From the NCBI RefSeq assembly GCF_003573695.1, contig NC_039360.1:59191830-59255829 (forward strand): a DNA stretch of 64,000 bases. Direction: 5' to 3'. The notes under the pieces were generated by a model. The model had not been told where the DNA came from and searched no databases. It worked only from the letters and a program-made list of their open reading frames with translations. The DNA is from Papaver somniferum (lineage: Eukaryota > Streptophyta > Magnoliopsida > Ranunculales > Papaveraceae). Within the stretch, counting starts at the first letter, position 1, and each line of letters opens with the position of its first letter. Shown piece by piece: positions 1-10,079 of the stretch. Made by a program: the position numbers and the translations under genes.

Positions 1-214
1 AAGTACTAATTCTTGTTTCAGATTGCTCAATACTAGATTTTTGTTGGCAGTTTAAGCTGCTGATACTTATGTTCATGATTTGATTATATTAACAATTAAA
101 CTCGTGTATCCATGAATTTTTTGTAAGTAATTATGTTCTTGATTAGGCTTTAGCAGAATTTTATATATCCTCTACCTATGAAGAAGTAATTTGACGTGTT
201 AGTACTTTTGGCAG

Positions 215-1161
215 CAAATACTTCAAGCTGTAAACACAATACATGAGGAGCGTATTGTGCATTCTGATTTGAAGCCAGCTAATTTCCTCCTTGTCAGAGG
301 CTCCTTGAAGCTGATTGATTTTGGGATTGCCAAAGCTATAAATAATGATACGACTAACATTCAGCGGGATTCACAGGTTTACTCATCTTTATATTTGTAA
401 TATTCATCTTCGCGTTCTGTTTTTCTCCCCACAGTATATGAATATGAAAAGAGTAGAAAATTAGCCCTGCTTATGGGTGTTTATAGTTGCAAGATTGCAC
501 CCACCTTTTCCATATAATAATATTCTCAGAGTTAAAATGAATTTGTCGTAACTTTCGAGTGTCCACGTAGTGCTTACTTCTCATGTGTTATATGTAACTG
601 CAGGCTGGTACAGTGAGCTACATGTCTCCAGAAGCTTTCATGTGCAATGAAACTGATGCTGATGGAAATGCTATAAAGTGTGGTCGACCATCAGATATCT
701 GGTCCCTTGGCTGCATCCTGTATCAAATGGTCTATGGGAGAACACCATTTGCCGAATACAAGACTTTCTTTACAAAATTCAAGGCGATCACAGATAGAAA
801 TCATGAAATCCCCTATGAACCAGTTTCAAATCCATTGTTAATTGATCTAATGAAGAAATGCCTTGCATGGGATCGCAATGAAAGGTGGCGGATACCTCAG
901 TTGCTCCAACATCCCTTCCTAGTCCCTCCAATACCGACTTCTCACTTATCTTGCCCCCAGCTAGACCCAAGACATAGACTGCAGGAAGCATCTAGGTTAT
1001 GTTCTCAGATCCTAAATGGTTGGACAGACGCCAGTAAACCATTGTCATCACTGTTGAATATCTCTTCGGCATCACAAGAGAAGCACTCTGAGTTGATACT
1101 GCAATTTTTAAGACTTGGTCAGCAAATCGAACAGTTAAATATCGGGAAAGATGTAGAATAG
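215..1161 (+). CDS. MPS1: MPS1/TTK-type protein kinase, C-terminal part (last two exons)
   Basis: Two exons are visible: 215-376 (after an AG at 213-214) and 604-1161, separated by a GT-AG intron at 377-603; both junctions keep the frame. The first carries the catalytic loop with HSDLKPAN (the S in place of the usual R is typical of TTK/MPS1) and the DFG motif as DFGIAK. The second carries the activation segment [11 protein letters not shown], the APE-equivalent PEA, subdomain IX ([12 protein letters not shown]), and the end of the kinase fold near HPFL, then about 65 residues of tail. MPS1/TTK kinases act in the spindle assembly checkpoint and in meiotic chromosome segregation. The N-terminal region and ATP-binding lobe lie upstream of the window, so completeness cannot be judged. 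No lesion is seen. The family call rests on the HSDLKPAN context and tail position; another dual-specificity kinase is possible but less likely. Confidence 0.85.
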
Positions 1162-1697
1162 AAGATCCACTTCTGTAAACTCAACTATTTTAGCTTGTAG
1201 TGCCCATTTATATCCCATTCCCCGTTTGTGCAGTTCTATGATCTCATTATGTGCAACTGTTGTTTTATTTCGTCCATAGATGAGAAATATGAGAAATTAG
1301 TGTAGATTGTATTGTTGAGATACATTTTACTGCAAGATACACACTGTTCTTGTTATTGGGTTGTATGTGTGTAGCTTTACATATGATTTTTGATATAATC
1401 TATCCGTGCCCTTGAATATTTTTTTGGTGTTAGGTTCCTAGTTTGAGGAAGCTCGAGTCCACAACACAATGGGGATGGGCCTCTAAGACGTCAGATTTTG
1501 ATAGCACTAATCTTGAAATATAAAGGAGCGCATCTTTGTTCACTTTGTTGGATTTGTATATGATGCATCTGACAGTAATTGCTTCAAAATTTGAGGATAA
1601 TATTAGGTCTTGCTCATCTCTCATGCTTATATACATTTGGCAATGTCTCAAAATTAGAGCAAAACTGTAATTAAGTACAAGGCATGAACACCATTCA
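1162..1697. other. 3' UTR and convergent intergenic region
   Basis: AT-rich sequence between the kinase stop codon and the end of the minus-strand lyase remnant. The first 150-200 bases are likely the kinase 3' UTR. I see no other gene. Confidence 0.5.
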
Positions 1698-2770
1698 CTA
1701 CGTCAACAAACTGATTACATCCTTGGCTAAATTGGTCGCTTGGCCTATGTAGGCGTGAGGTGTAAGTTCCAAAAGATTAGCTTTTGCGTCTGCGGGTATC
1801 TCCAAACCTAAAATGAATTCTCTGATACTAGCTTTAGAGATCCCTTTGCCTCTAGTTAGTTCCTTCGGCTTCTCATAGGGCTCAGGAACACCATATCTTG
1901 GCATCACCTGATAAGGAGAAAGACAAATTCATGGAGTTTTAGAAAAAATGGTCTAGGCACATAGAAAACTGCAACGACTTGATGTAAACATATAGGAAAA
2001 TACTTAAAAAAAGAAGAAGAGATACTATAAGGCAACGGCAGTATCAATATGCAAAATTGCGTTGGATAATGTATATCATACATAATCAGAATGACCAAAA
2101 TTTTAGTAAGACCATTACTTAGAGATTCTTTAAAGTATAAGGTATACAGTTGGTGTACGAGCATCTAAAACAAAGGGACTACCTGAAGAAAATCAAGATC
2201 CTTATTACCTGCCAGCGTGAAATAGGCAAATCTGTGCTCAGGTGAGATAGTCCATCATTGGCCAGTCCATGGTTACCCTTACTGTTCTCGAAATCCAACC
2301 TCACCAGAGTGACAAAGGGGTTAAAACTTAATCCTAGAGCTGTTACAAACTCCTCAGCAACTCGAGCCCAGATTAGCTCGGGGTATGCGACAAGATGAGC
2401 GTTGTAATTTCCAGTAGCACCAGCAAACTTTCCCAGAAAGCAATTTTGGATAGATGATGTCTTTGTTGGCTTAATCTAGCAGCAAAAATTGTCATTTCTT
2501 TTCCCAAAGTGGTAGGTGTAGCTGGCTACGAGAAGAACAAATAACAAAACGAATCAAAGTGAAAGCCCCAGCAGTTCCACAATAAGCAGAAGAGTGATAT
2601 ATGAATAACTATACATGGTTTACATTGCGGTTCACATGAACAGTAAGAGAAAGCATAGGACATTGTTCTTTGCCATCTTACACAATGCTCTAATTGAATC
2701 ATCCATGGCCGGTAACATCACCATATTCAGGGCTCCTTTTAGCATCAATGCATGAGCCAAAATATCAACT
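1698..2770 (-). pseudogene. Adenylosuccinate lyase pseudogene (3' part)
   Basis: Three exon-like blocks read on the minus strand. Block 1 (2770 to about 2630) encodes LAHALMLKGALNMVMLP. Block 2 (2525-2209) encodes PTTLGKEM, then KFAGATGNYNAHLVAYPE, then DFENSKGNHGLAND. Block 3 (1907-1698) encodes the C-terminal MPRYGVPEPYEKPKELTRG to a TAG stop. These match plant adenylosuccinate lyase, the purine-synthesis enzyme that releases fumarate from SAICAR and adenylosuccinate. The copy is broken. One base is missing just before LGKFAG, so RLSQQRHHLSKIAF and LGKFAG lie in different frames. Block 1 shifts frame near KNNV. Block 2 jumps from FNPFVTL directly into DFEN, losing the segment with the catalytic signature loop (SSxMPxKxNP) and leaving a former GTGAGG donor inside the exon. 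The exon after PISRWQ is absent. Flanking splice signals remain (acceptor before GTGATG near 1908; donor at 2201-2208), so this is a decayed genomic copy, not a processed one. Confidence 0.8.
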
Positions 2771-3102
2771 CTAGGAAATGTCAAAAATATATAAATCGGT
2801 TTAAATGAAAAACTACGTTACCTACAGGTATGTAAGGAATCACAACCCAACAAAGAGAGCTCTTGTAATTACTTCCTAAACATTCAATCGTTATCATGTA
2901 GAGAAATGCAAACCAATATCCATCTATCATGTAAAATTTTATAATCCCAAATCTAAAATCCAAAGTAAAAGTTGATCATAAATTAACATTTATTACGACA
3001 GAATCGAACCTGAATGACTAGATAACTCAGAGTAAAAATTGAAAATAAAGGAAAGACCTCATTTATCCAGCAGAGCAGATTGACAACAGCTTGGAGTGAA
3101 AC
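2771..3102. other. Intergenic, no gene seen
   Basis: AT-rich sequence between the lyase remnant and the 3' end of the F-box-associated gene. It may contain degraded lyase intron. Nothing else is recognisable. Confidence 0.4.
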
Positions 3103-4542
3103 CTAGAATTGTGTCATCCTTCCGCAATCAAAGTGGTCATGGATGGGCGAAGGCGGAATCTTTAGGGACAGTGATACCTTTGTCTTTCGATTATAGTAGG
3201 AAATACGACGACGTGAGCGTATGAAGATGAGATCTTTCCTTCTAAGAGCTTCAATGGAAAAACCTGGAGATACAACATAAGCATAAGGTACTGGGATCTT
3301 CTCTTTCGACCATTTGACTTCGCCACATGGTGAATGATAACATATCCATAACGAAGAAGTTTCCTCATCTGATGTACTCTTTAATATAGCTACTTTCCCA
3401 TCGACTTCCATCAGCATTGACCACATGTGTTTTGAAGAATCAATGAACTCTTGAACTACAAATTTAGAAATGGGAATATGAATGAACTGTTCCCTTCCAA
3501 TATCAAATTCAAGAATAGATTCATGTAATCTCTGATAACGACATTGCCAATATATCCTACCATCCATATAGAGAGGACCATCTAGAAATACAAACTTATC
3601 TCCCACAACGAAAGAACGCGGGGTAAACTCCAATTCTCTCCATTCATGTTCACCAATATCCCATATACGATCCCGAACAGTCAAAACCTCCACAACCAGA
3701 AAATCATCTTTTGGATCAGGAGGAGCAGATCTTTTCTTCACATATCTTGATATGCATATGACTTTATGACGACTTCCCACAAATTGGTGATCAAATCCTA
3801 AAGCGATGGACTCAACTTGGCGCCTAGCTTTTCCTTTCCGAGTGGTGGTAGTTTCAATCCAAGGTGATGCAGCACCAGTGGTAGGATTATACAAGAGAAA
3901 TGCATCATTGGTGGTAATACATACCACACCCACGACTACTTGTCTTGGTAATCCATACGGACCTGGACGTTGTAATGCTAATCTCCTAACATCAATTAAC
4001 CCTGTGTGAGGCGAAGCAGTTGCAAATTTAACAATTTCTTCTCCTCCTGACCCAATGTGGTGCTGGATAGATAATAGTGATCGAATATGACATGTTTCCA
4101 ATCCTGGTGTACCAAGTAATGAATCTCTCAAATGTGTCCATCCCTCTTGTAGAAGTTTCCGCTCCTCCTCTTCAATCTTTTTACTCCACAGCTTATATAT
4201 GGGTTTCATATAATTAACCACTTTATCGTTTGAGTCAATAAACATCTCATCTTCTTCATCACGTAACTTTCGGAGCAGTTGGAGCAATTTCAAACCAGTT
4301 TCCTCAATCTCTTCAACAATTTTTTTTTTCCACACATCATCATAAACCACTGCTTTTACCTTATTAACATTATCTTTTATTGTTTTGGATTCATCTTCTG
4401 CAGACGAAGTTTTAACAGTTGCTTTAACCATTTCAGAGCAAGACCGTGTTCTATCTATTCCAGGGGATAGAAAAACACGACGAATCATCGATAATGCTTG
4501 AGGATTCACATAAATCTTTTTCGCGATCGCTCTTGCCGCCAT
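3103..4542 (-). CDS. F-box-associated-domain protein without an F-box
   Basis: A single uninterrupted 479-codon ORF. Residues 1-40 are rich in Arg/Lys/Ala/Ser with only one acidic residue before Glu37, resembling an organelle presequence (inference). Residues 50-140 are charged and probably helical (EEIEETGLKLLQLLRKLRDEEDE). Residues about 180-450 carry the repeated beta-strand pattern of plant F-box-associated domains: LLYNPTTG (217-223), IALGFD (246-251), VEVLT (284-288), WRELEF (301-306), LYMDGRIYW (324-332) and ILEFDI (343-348). In family members this domain binds substrates for SCF ubiquitin ligases, but no F-box (LP..L...IL..LP) occurs at the N-terminus. The start codon is the first Met in frame and follows a CT-rich leader typical of plant 5' UTRs. 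It may be an F-box paralogue whose N-terminus was replaced. The intact frame suggests it is functional; expression is unknown. Confidence 0.75.
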   Translation of the reverse strand: MAARAIAKKIYVNPQALSMIRRVFLSPGIDRTRSCSEMVKATVKTSSAEDESKTIKDNVNKVKAVVYDDVWKKKIVEEIEETGLKLLQLLRKLRDEEDEMFIDSNDKVVNYMKPIYKLWSKKIEEEERKLLQEGWTHLRDSLLGTPGLETCHIRSLLSIQHHIGSGGEEIVKFATASPHTGLIDVRRLALQRPGPYGLPRQVVVGVVCITTNDAFLLYNPTTGAASPWIETTTTRKGKARRQVESIALGFDHQFVGSRHKVICISRYVKKRSAPPDPKDDFLVVEVLTVRDRIWDIGEHEWRELEFTPRSFVVGDKFVFLDGPLYMDGRIYWQCRYQRLHESILEFDIGREQFIHIPISKFVVQEFIDSSKHMWSMLMEVDGKVAILKSTSDEETSSLWICYHSPCGEVKWSKEKIPVPYAYVVSPGFSIEALRRKDLIFIRSRRRISYYNRKTKVSLSLKIPPSPIHDHFDCGRMTQF

Positions 4543-4862
4543 CTCTTTCTATCTTAATCACCACCTAACAGAAGAACCCCAAATCTCTTTCTCTCTCTCA
4601 ATAGCAGCCACCAGAAGAACTCCAATCCCCCAATCTCTTAATCTCTTAATCTAACAGAAGAACCCTAACCCCCAAATCTCTCTCTCTCTTAATCGCTAAG
4701 GGGAAGAAAAAAAACCTAACTTTCAAATCCCTCTCTCTTTCGTTGGCTAAAGCTTCAAACCCAATCTCTCTCTCTCTCTTCATCAACATCTCAGGCCTAT
4801 TCCTATGCCAAATCCAAATCCAAAGCCTTTTTCTAGTACCGGGTCGTCAGTTAGAGAGTAAT
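4543..4862 (-). promoter_or_regulatory. CT-rich 5' leader/promoter region of the F-box-associated gene, duplicated downstream
   Basis: Runs of CTCTCT and AACCCTAA-like motifs directly upstream of the minus-strand ATG look like a plant 5' UTR. The segment from about 4640 to 4862 recurs as a direct repeat at about 6970-7198, with the same order of CT runs, AATCGCTAAGGGGAAG and GGGTCGTCAGTTAGAGAG. Confidence 0.55.
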
Positions 4863-6552
4863 CTCATAAAGAAACCTGTTTTGAGGCATATTGAGTTTTT
4901 TTTTTTGAGGGATACTGAATGATGTCAAAATAGGGTCACTAAAAAAAAGCACCACCACCCCTTATCTATCGTTTTTGATAATGACATAATTACCCTTATT
5001 TAATTACGGTTAAGGATTGTGACTTAATAATTTTAATGATTGGCTAAATTAAGTTGTGAGTGTTATATCAATTGAAAAAAATCTGATTTTTAAGTGTGAG
5101 TGGGGTTTTTGAGAGAGAGGAAGAAGAAATGAAAGAAAACTAAGGTTTTTGAGATTTGTGAAATTTTTGTGATTCAAAATGGATGATCTAGGAGAAGCCT
5201 AATCTCGTAAAGAAAATATATTAGCTTCGATTCTCCAAAAAATTGAATTTTTACAAACTTTTTCGAAGTTCTGTACTGGGTTCGGCTGGACAATAAAAGC
5301 CGAACTTGTAAACAGGGAAGAACAGTTCGGCTAGTTCGATCGCTTTCATTGGATAGCCGAACCCATTGTTATTGTGATTTTTTTTCAAGTTACATGGTTA
5401 TGTTCGGCTCAAACTGTTACAGCCGAACATTACACTACAAATCCAATTTTTACTTAAGTCCAAAGTTCGGCTCTAATTGTACACTATCGAATTAGCCGAA
5501 CCATATATAAATGCTACGTACCAGTTACAGAAGTATAAAACGAACACATAAAGCTGATGGTATTTACACATGTCCATTTACATTCAGGAACAAATTTTCT
5601 ACAGAAGGATGGATAAAGCTGCCTTAGCCTTACTTCTCCAATCTCCGTACCTTAGAGGTAGGTGGTGTCCACATAAATGGCTCTAAATAACACTATAAAT
5701 GGCCACATGTTGGTACAATACTAAGCTGACCTTTCCACATCCATACGATGATATACAACATTTAAAACAACATATCTTACTGTTTCCATTCATTCTATCC
5801 TTGCAGCATTTTTCTGTCATTACAGATCACAATCTTGTTTGTAGCTATATTTTATTAAGAAGCAGCAACTACGGTAGACTACATGTCAACCGAGTACACC
5901 AAACTAATGGTCAAATTAGTACACCAAACTACTATTCTAATCTTATCAGCCTCTACGTCAATTTTATACCTGAGAAGCTCTATTGACAACCATAGTTCGT
6001 CTTAAAATAAAGTGCAATCGAATGAGACGAACTTCAAAATACTCTAAGTTCGTCTCAAAATGGCAACCAAAATTTCGGACGAACTGTTCTGCCACAAAGC
6101 AAAAAAGAAAGAACAAACCTAGGTTCGTCCTATTTTGTCGCAAATATTTGTGCCGAATCCAATTCTGAAAACCCTAATTTCAACTAAGAAATCCTATTCT
6201 ATCGATCAAACAGAGTAAAATCGAACGATTAATCAGTTTATGGAGAGGGTTCGGCGTAGAAATGAAGAAGAAGCAATGAAGAAGAAAGAATGTGAAGAAG
6301 AGAGAATGAAGACCGGTTTAGTTTTTGTCTAGTTTTTAATTTGGTCAAAGGTTATTTCAGTAATCTACCTAAATTTTAATTTAAGTTTTTAATTAAATTA
6401 AAGGTTATTTATGTAATTTAATCTAATTAAAGGGTAGCTTAGTAGTTTTGGGGCAATAGACAAACACCCCTTATAAAGATACCCTAGATGGTATCATCAT
6501 TTGGTATGCCTCAAAAAAACTTAGTATGCCTCAAAACAGGTTTCCTCATAAA
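4863..6552. mobile_element. Non-autonomous TIR DNA transposon, 1,674 bp, with 8-bp target duplication
   Basis: The element runs 4871-6544 and is flanked by the exact 8-mer CTCATAAA at 4863-4870 and 6545-6552. Its ends are inverted copies starting GAAACCTGTTTTGAGG; similarity continues about 60 bases inward, including a second TTTGAGG.ATAC box. No transposase is encoded; the inner sequence is AT-rich and contains hairpins (separate entry). An 8-bp duplication suggests hAT. A 9-bp reading with one mismatch (TCTCATAAA/CCTCATAAA) and the long termini would also allow a Mutator-like element. The direct repeat at 6970-7210 shows the uninterrupted site (AATCTCATAAATTTACGAC), confirming insertion and boundaries. 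Confidence 0.85.
5280..6084. repeat. Array of GTTCGGCT...AGCCGAAC hairpins inside the TIR element
   Basis: Four pairs of GTTCGGCT with its exact complement AGCCGAAC occur at 5280-5305, 5325-5362, 5402-5428 and 5465-5501. Two related GTTCGTCT pairs occur at 5995-6032 (exact AGACGAAC) and 6048-6084 (GGACGAAC). Loops are 10-22 nt and differ in sequence while the 8-bp arms are conserved. Confidence 0.85.
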
Positions 6553-6969
6553 TGTACGACATAATAACATGTTTGGTATCTGGATATCCCATCCTAGGTT
6601 GGGTTATTCAGTAAAAAATTGTTAAAATGTGTTTGTCTCACTGCAATTCCAATCCTGAATAAGGATTACTAAACCTTCCTTGATTTTAGGAAGCTAAAAA
6701 AGTGAGGTTAAGGTATTCTTCCAAATACCTGGGATACATGTATCCTCACCTGGGTTAGACAGTTATTTTCCTTTAAAATAAGTATTTGGCTTAGAAATAA
6801 TTATTTATATTAACCTATTTATGTAGTCAAACAAACACAAGTTAACCTAGCCCAAGATATGATAGAATTTTAGACAAACACCATTAAAACTAACCATTAA
6901 CAAGGTTATCATAAATTAAATTAAGATAAATTTTTCAGGATATGTTATCCCGTTTCCAAGCTCCCAACA
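6553..6969. other. AT-rich spacer between the two leader copies
   Basis: Non-coding, AT-rich. It belongs to the duplicated unit that separates the interrupted and uninterrupted leader copies. No gene or repeat recognised. Confidence 0.4.
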
Positions 6970-7210
6970 AGATCCTTAATCTAACAGAAGAACCCTAACC
7001 CCCAAATCTCTCTCTCTCTCTCTCTTAATCGCTAAGGGGAAGAAAAAAACCTAACTTTCAAATCCCTCTCTCTTTCGATGGCTAAAGCTTCAAACCCAAT
7101 CTCTCTCCCTTCATCAACATCTCACGCCTGTTACTATGCCAAATCCAAATCCAAATCCAAAGCCTTTTTCTAGTATCGGGTCGTCAGTTAGAGAGTAATC
7201 TCATAAATTT
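6970..7210. repeat. Direct repeat of the F-box gene leader with the empty transposon site
   Basis: Copy of about 4640-4870 without the 1,674-bp insertion. It contains the CT runs, AATCGCTAAGGGGAAG, GGGTCGTCAGTTAGAGAG and the unfilled site CTCATAAA at 7197-7204. It has extra CT and AATCCA repeat units, so microsatellite length changed after duplication. Confidence 0.85.
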
Positions 7211-7762
7211 ACGACATATGTTATTCCTATGCATCTTGTCGAAAAGGTTCTATGGTAAATTTGATTAAATACTCGCTCTGTTTCTAAAAAATAAGTTTGT
7301 TTGATTTTCACAGAAATTAAGGAAACTAATCATTGTAACCACTTTTTCATGTTTTTTCCTAGTCTATCATTTGATTCCCACTCATCTTACTATAATAAAG
7401 AAAAAACCCCTTTTTGGTGAAGCCTTATTTTTGGAGTCCACCTAATATTACTAATATGACCTTAAATATCAACCACTACTATGCATATGTATTCAAGGGT
7501 GAAAATGTATATTGAATTAATGTTTGTATATTCACAGGAATGCCATTGTTTTAAAAATAAGTCAAAATTTAGATATCTTCCAAAATACACATCGGATTTT
7601 TACAAAAATAGTATATTTGGAAAGCTCTTTGAATTACCTACGTAATGAGTACAAACAAGAATATTAAATTTTTATTTTAAGAATTTTTTCTTAATCATCA
7701 TCGAATTTGGTGTTGTTTAAAGAATCAAATTCAAGCATGTGCATTGCACATGTGGTCTTGCT
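7211..7762. repeat. AT-rich repeat with a conserved block and a terminal hairpin
   Basis: Non-coding. The block at about 7560-7690 (CATCGGATTTTTAC, TGGAAAGCTCTTTGAATTAC, ACAAACAAGAATATTAAA) recurs at 34690-34812 and, more diverged and inverted, at 23873-23975. A perfect 7-bp-stem hairpin CATGTGC-ATT-GCACATG lies at 7736-7752. A hairpin close to an element end would fit a Helitron 3' terminus, but a clear CTRR end is not present, so the class is uncertain. Confidence 0.5.
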
Positions 7763-8233
7763 CGTAGGATCAGAATCTCACAGTAATAATGCCTCAGCGA
7801 AATTATTAACAACACAACACAACACTGCCGCAGAACAACTTTAGAAACGAAATAATAAACGACGTCAGCTAAATCATGAGAAAAATGTGATGGTCCTGCG
7901 AAAATTAGGGAGTTTGCGAGATTAACATTTGTAAGGTTGCGAGAATGTCGCAAGCCATATCCGAAAATAAAGGATAGATTAGCTGTCATCCACTATGTAA
8001 TTTCCTATAAATAGTCGTTCAGTTGTAAAGGAAAAGAGAGAGATCTTTTTTGAGTGAGAAGCAAGTAAATAGGAGAGAGAAAATCTAGAGCAGTGGTTAT
8101 TCTTGATTCCTTTATCTTTTCTTGTAAGATTGTTCAAAGATTCACCAATAAAATTAAGATTGTTAATCCAAAAATGAGTTGAATGTTAATGAAATCTTGT
8201 GAGGGGTGTAGTTTAGGATTTCCTGCAACTACA
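7763..8233 (+). mobile_element. LTR (471 bp) of a deleted Tat-type Ty3/gypsy element
   Basis: It is the same length as, and an inverted copy of, the LTR at 55999-56469. It ends ...GCAACTACA and its 5' TG is mutated to CG. Two bases later a primer-binding-site-like TGGCGCTAGAAACAGG begins at 8237, so this is a 5' LTR read on the plus strand. A plausible leader promoter precedes the AATAAA-containing 3' part (about 8149). Confidence 0.8.
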
Positions 8234-8236
8234 TAA

Positions 8237-8699
8237 TGGCGCTAGAAACAGGGAGTCTGAAGGTTGAAAGTTGAAGATTGTTGTTGAGATTGTTCAAATC
8301 AAGAAGGTGATTAAACAAATCAGTGAACCAGTTAAAATAAAAATGATTAGAGTCAATGAAGATGACAAAAGATTGAAGTGTAATATGATAACAAAAACAA
8401 TGGTTAATGAATTCCATGAAAACATCAAAGGAAGGATACATAAACGAGATTTTGAAGGAAGAAAGGTTATGGCGGTAGAAAAGACATCACCCTTGAAAGA
8501 TTGGGAAAAGCAAAAAATCACATTCATGGCAGCAGAAATACTAAAAGAAAATTTGAACCACACATCTCCATTGGTTATTACAGTACCTATTACACGAAAA
8601 GAGAAGGGGACAACAACAAAATCCACTGAAGAATGGATATTGAACAGAACTTTAGTCGATACAGGGAGTTCAGTGGATATAATATTTTATCATGCGTGA
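8237..8699 (+). pseudogene. Tat-type retrotransposon protease remnant (gag deleted)
   Basis: The primer-site-like TGGCGCTAGAAACAGG is followed almost at once by a reading frame (8271-8699) ending in SPLVITVPI and LVDTGSSVDIIFYHA. The latter is the retroviral-type aspartic protease active site (DTGSS) in the context typical of Tat/Athila polyproteins. The W.LQKITF-like upstream block appears as LKDWEKQKITF. Nearly all of gag is missing between the primer site and the protease, and the frame stops right after the active site, where an unrelated repeat begins. It is a deletion derivative, not a functional gene. Confidence 0.75.
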
Positions 8700-9115
8700 A
8701 TACTGAATGCTTTGTTACTAAGCTAACATTGATTGCAAACCCTGATTTGAAAGACTATGTAAAGGAGACATCTAGCATCTGTGCAAAACCAATCCCCACA
8801 CCTTATGTGTGATACTAGTTTGCGTGCTAGAGGCGATTCTCCTTTAACCTTTGGTTTTCTTCTTCTAAAACCATGTTAACGACTTAAAGACTTCATTGGG
8901 ATTGTGAAGCCAGACCGATACTACTTTTATCATAGTTGTGTGATCTGATCTCACATCTTCTATCGTACGAGTACAATCAAATTGATTGAATTGAGATTAA
9001 TATCTCTGATAGGTAAGATATAAAAATTAATCACAAACATCTTCGTCTCATTGTTTGTGATTCCGCAACATCTTGTTTCGCTACCATACGATTAAGATTG
9101 TTGTGAGGTGATGTA
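8700..9115 (+). repeat. Copia-LTR-like dispersed repeat, inverted copy at 48475-48885
   Basis: Long stretches (CTTTGTTACTAAG, AACATTGATTGCAAACCCTG, TGGGATTGTGAAGCCAGACC, TTTCGCTACCATACGATTAA) recur in reverse complement in the second copy. It abuts the protease remnant exactly at its stop codon. No coding capacity. Confidence 0.75.
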
Positions 9116-9789
9116 ATTTGTAGATAGTGGTAAAAAGTGATTCGATTATCGAACTTGTGAAGGATAACTTTAGACTTAAATTCAAAACTAAATAGAAAAC
9201 TCGCTAATAATTATAACAAACACCGACAAAGTTGGTATCAATATTAAAAGAACACTGAGGCTGAGATTCCACTATTTTCCAAGTTCAAAGTGATTTGGTC
9301 CAAAAATTTATATTCATGCAATTTTCTCGTTTAATTTGATTCTAAAATATTGCAACTAATAGATTTTCAAAAGTAATAATTGTAAATACCAAGTATGAAT
9401 CATCAAGAGTCTATAAACTAAGCATGCTCCATCAAAATAGATCACAATCACTCAAATAAAAATCATATTCAATAATAGTTCAAGGCAAATAATCATAATA
9501 ATAATTGCAATAAATTAAATAAAATAGATTGTACCGCTTTTTGTTGGAAAAATAGCTTCCTCTATCGCCTAAGCAATGGGGTTTAGCTCCTCGTATTATT
9601 CACGTTCTCAAAATAGGTGTTTACAGCTCAAAAGTGTGAAAAACAAGAGAAAACTAATAAAGCAGACAGTTTGCAACGCTAGAAAGGCGTTACAAACAGA
9701 CTGTTACAATAGGTTTTGAACTGTTATAGAGAAAAGATGACAAGCTTGTGATATATGAGATCTGCTGAACAACGATACTTTTGCTGTGT
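9116..9789. other. AT-rich spacer, no gene seen
   Basis: Non-coding. It contains a short inverted repeat around GTAACGCC/GGCGTTAC near 9690. The Ty3 LTR homology begins abruptly at its right edge. Confidence 0.4.
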
Positions 9790-9967
9790 TCATGTAAGCC
9801 TATATAAAGGCTAGGTCTCTTGTTTACAAGAACACATCTTATTATCAATATTATTATCAAGTTTGTTTATAAATCTTTTACCTTAGAATCTTGTATCTAG
9901 AATCAGTTTTCTATTAAGTTTCTGATGAAACTTAAACCTATCCCTGTTACCCCTGTTCTGTGCTACA
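9790..9967 (+). repeat. 5' LTR remnant with TATA box
   Basis: Matches 15047-15215 of the 3' LTR; the U3 part is missing. TATATAAA is at 9801-9808. The LTR end ...GTGCTACA is at 9960-9967, followed by CTAGT and the primer site. Confidence 0.8.
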
Positions 9968-10079
9968 CTAGTTGGTATCAGATACATAGTTTATAGATTT
10001 TTATCTAGAAACAGATCCTTTACACAGCTTCCGCAACACCTCAAAACCCTAAATTTTCACCCACCTACCTTTCGTTACA

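Noticed and set aside
7725..7762. Helitron 3' end
   Set aside because: The hairpin is good but a CTRR terminus and AT insertion site are not demonstrable; kept only as a hint.
7717..7989. Open frame repeated with high similarity at 56243-56425 (NLSFIFGYGLRHSRNL)
   Set aside because: Both copies lie inside the LTR of the Tat-type family; similarity is that of the LTR, not of a protein.
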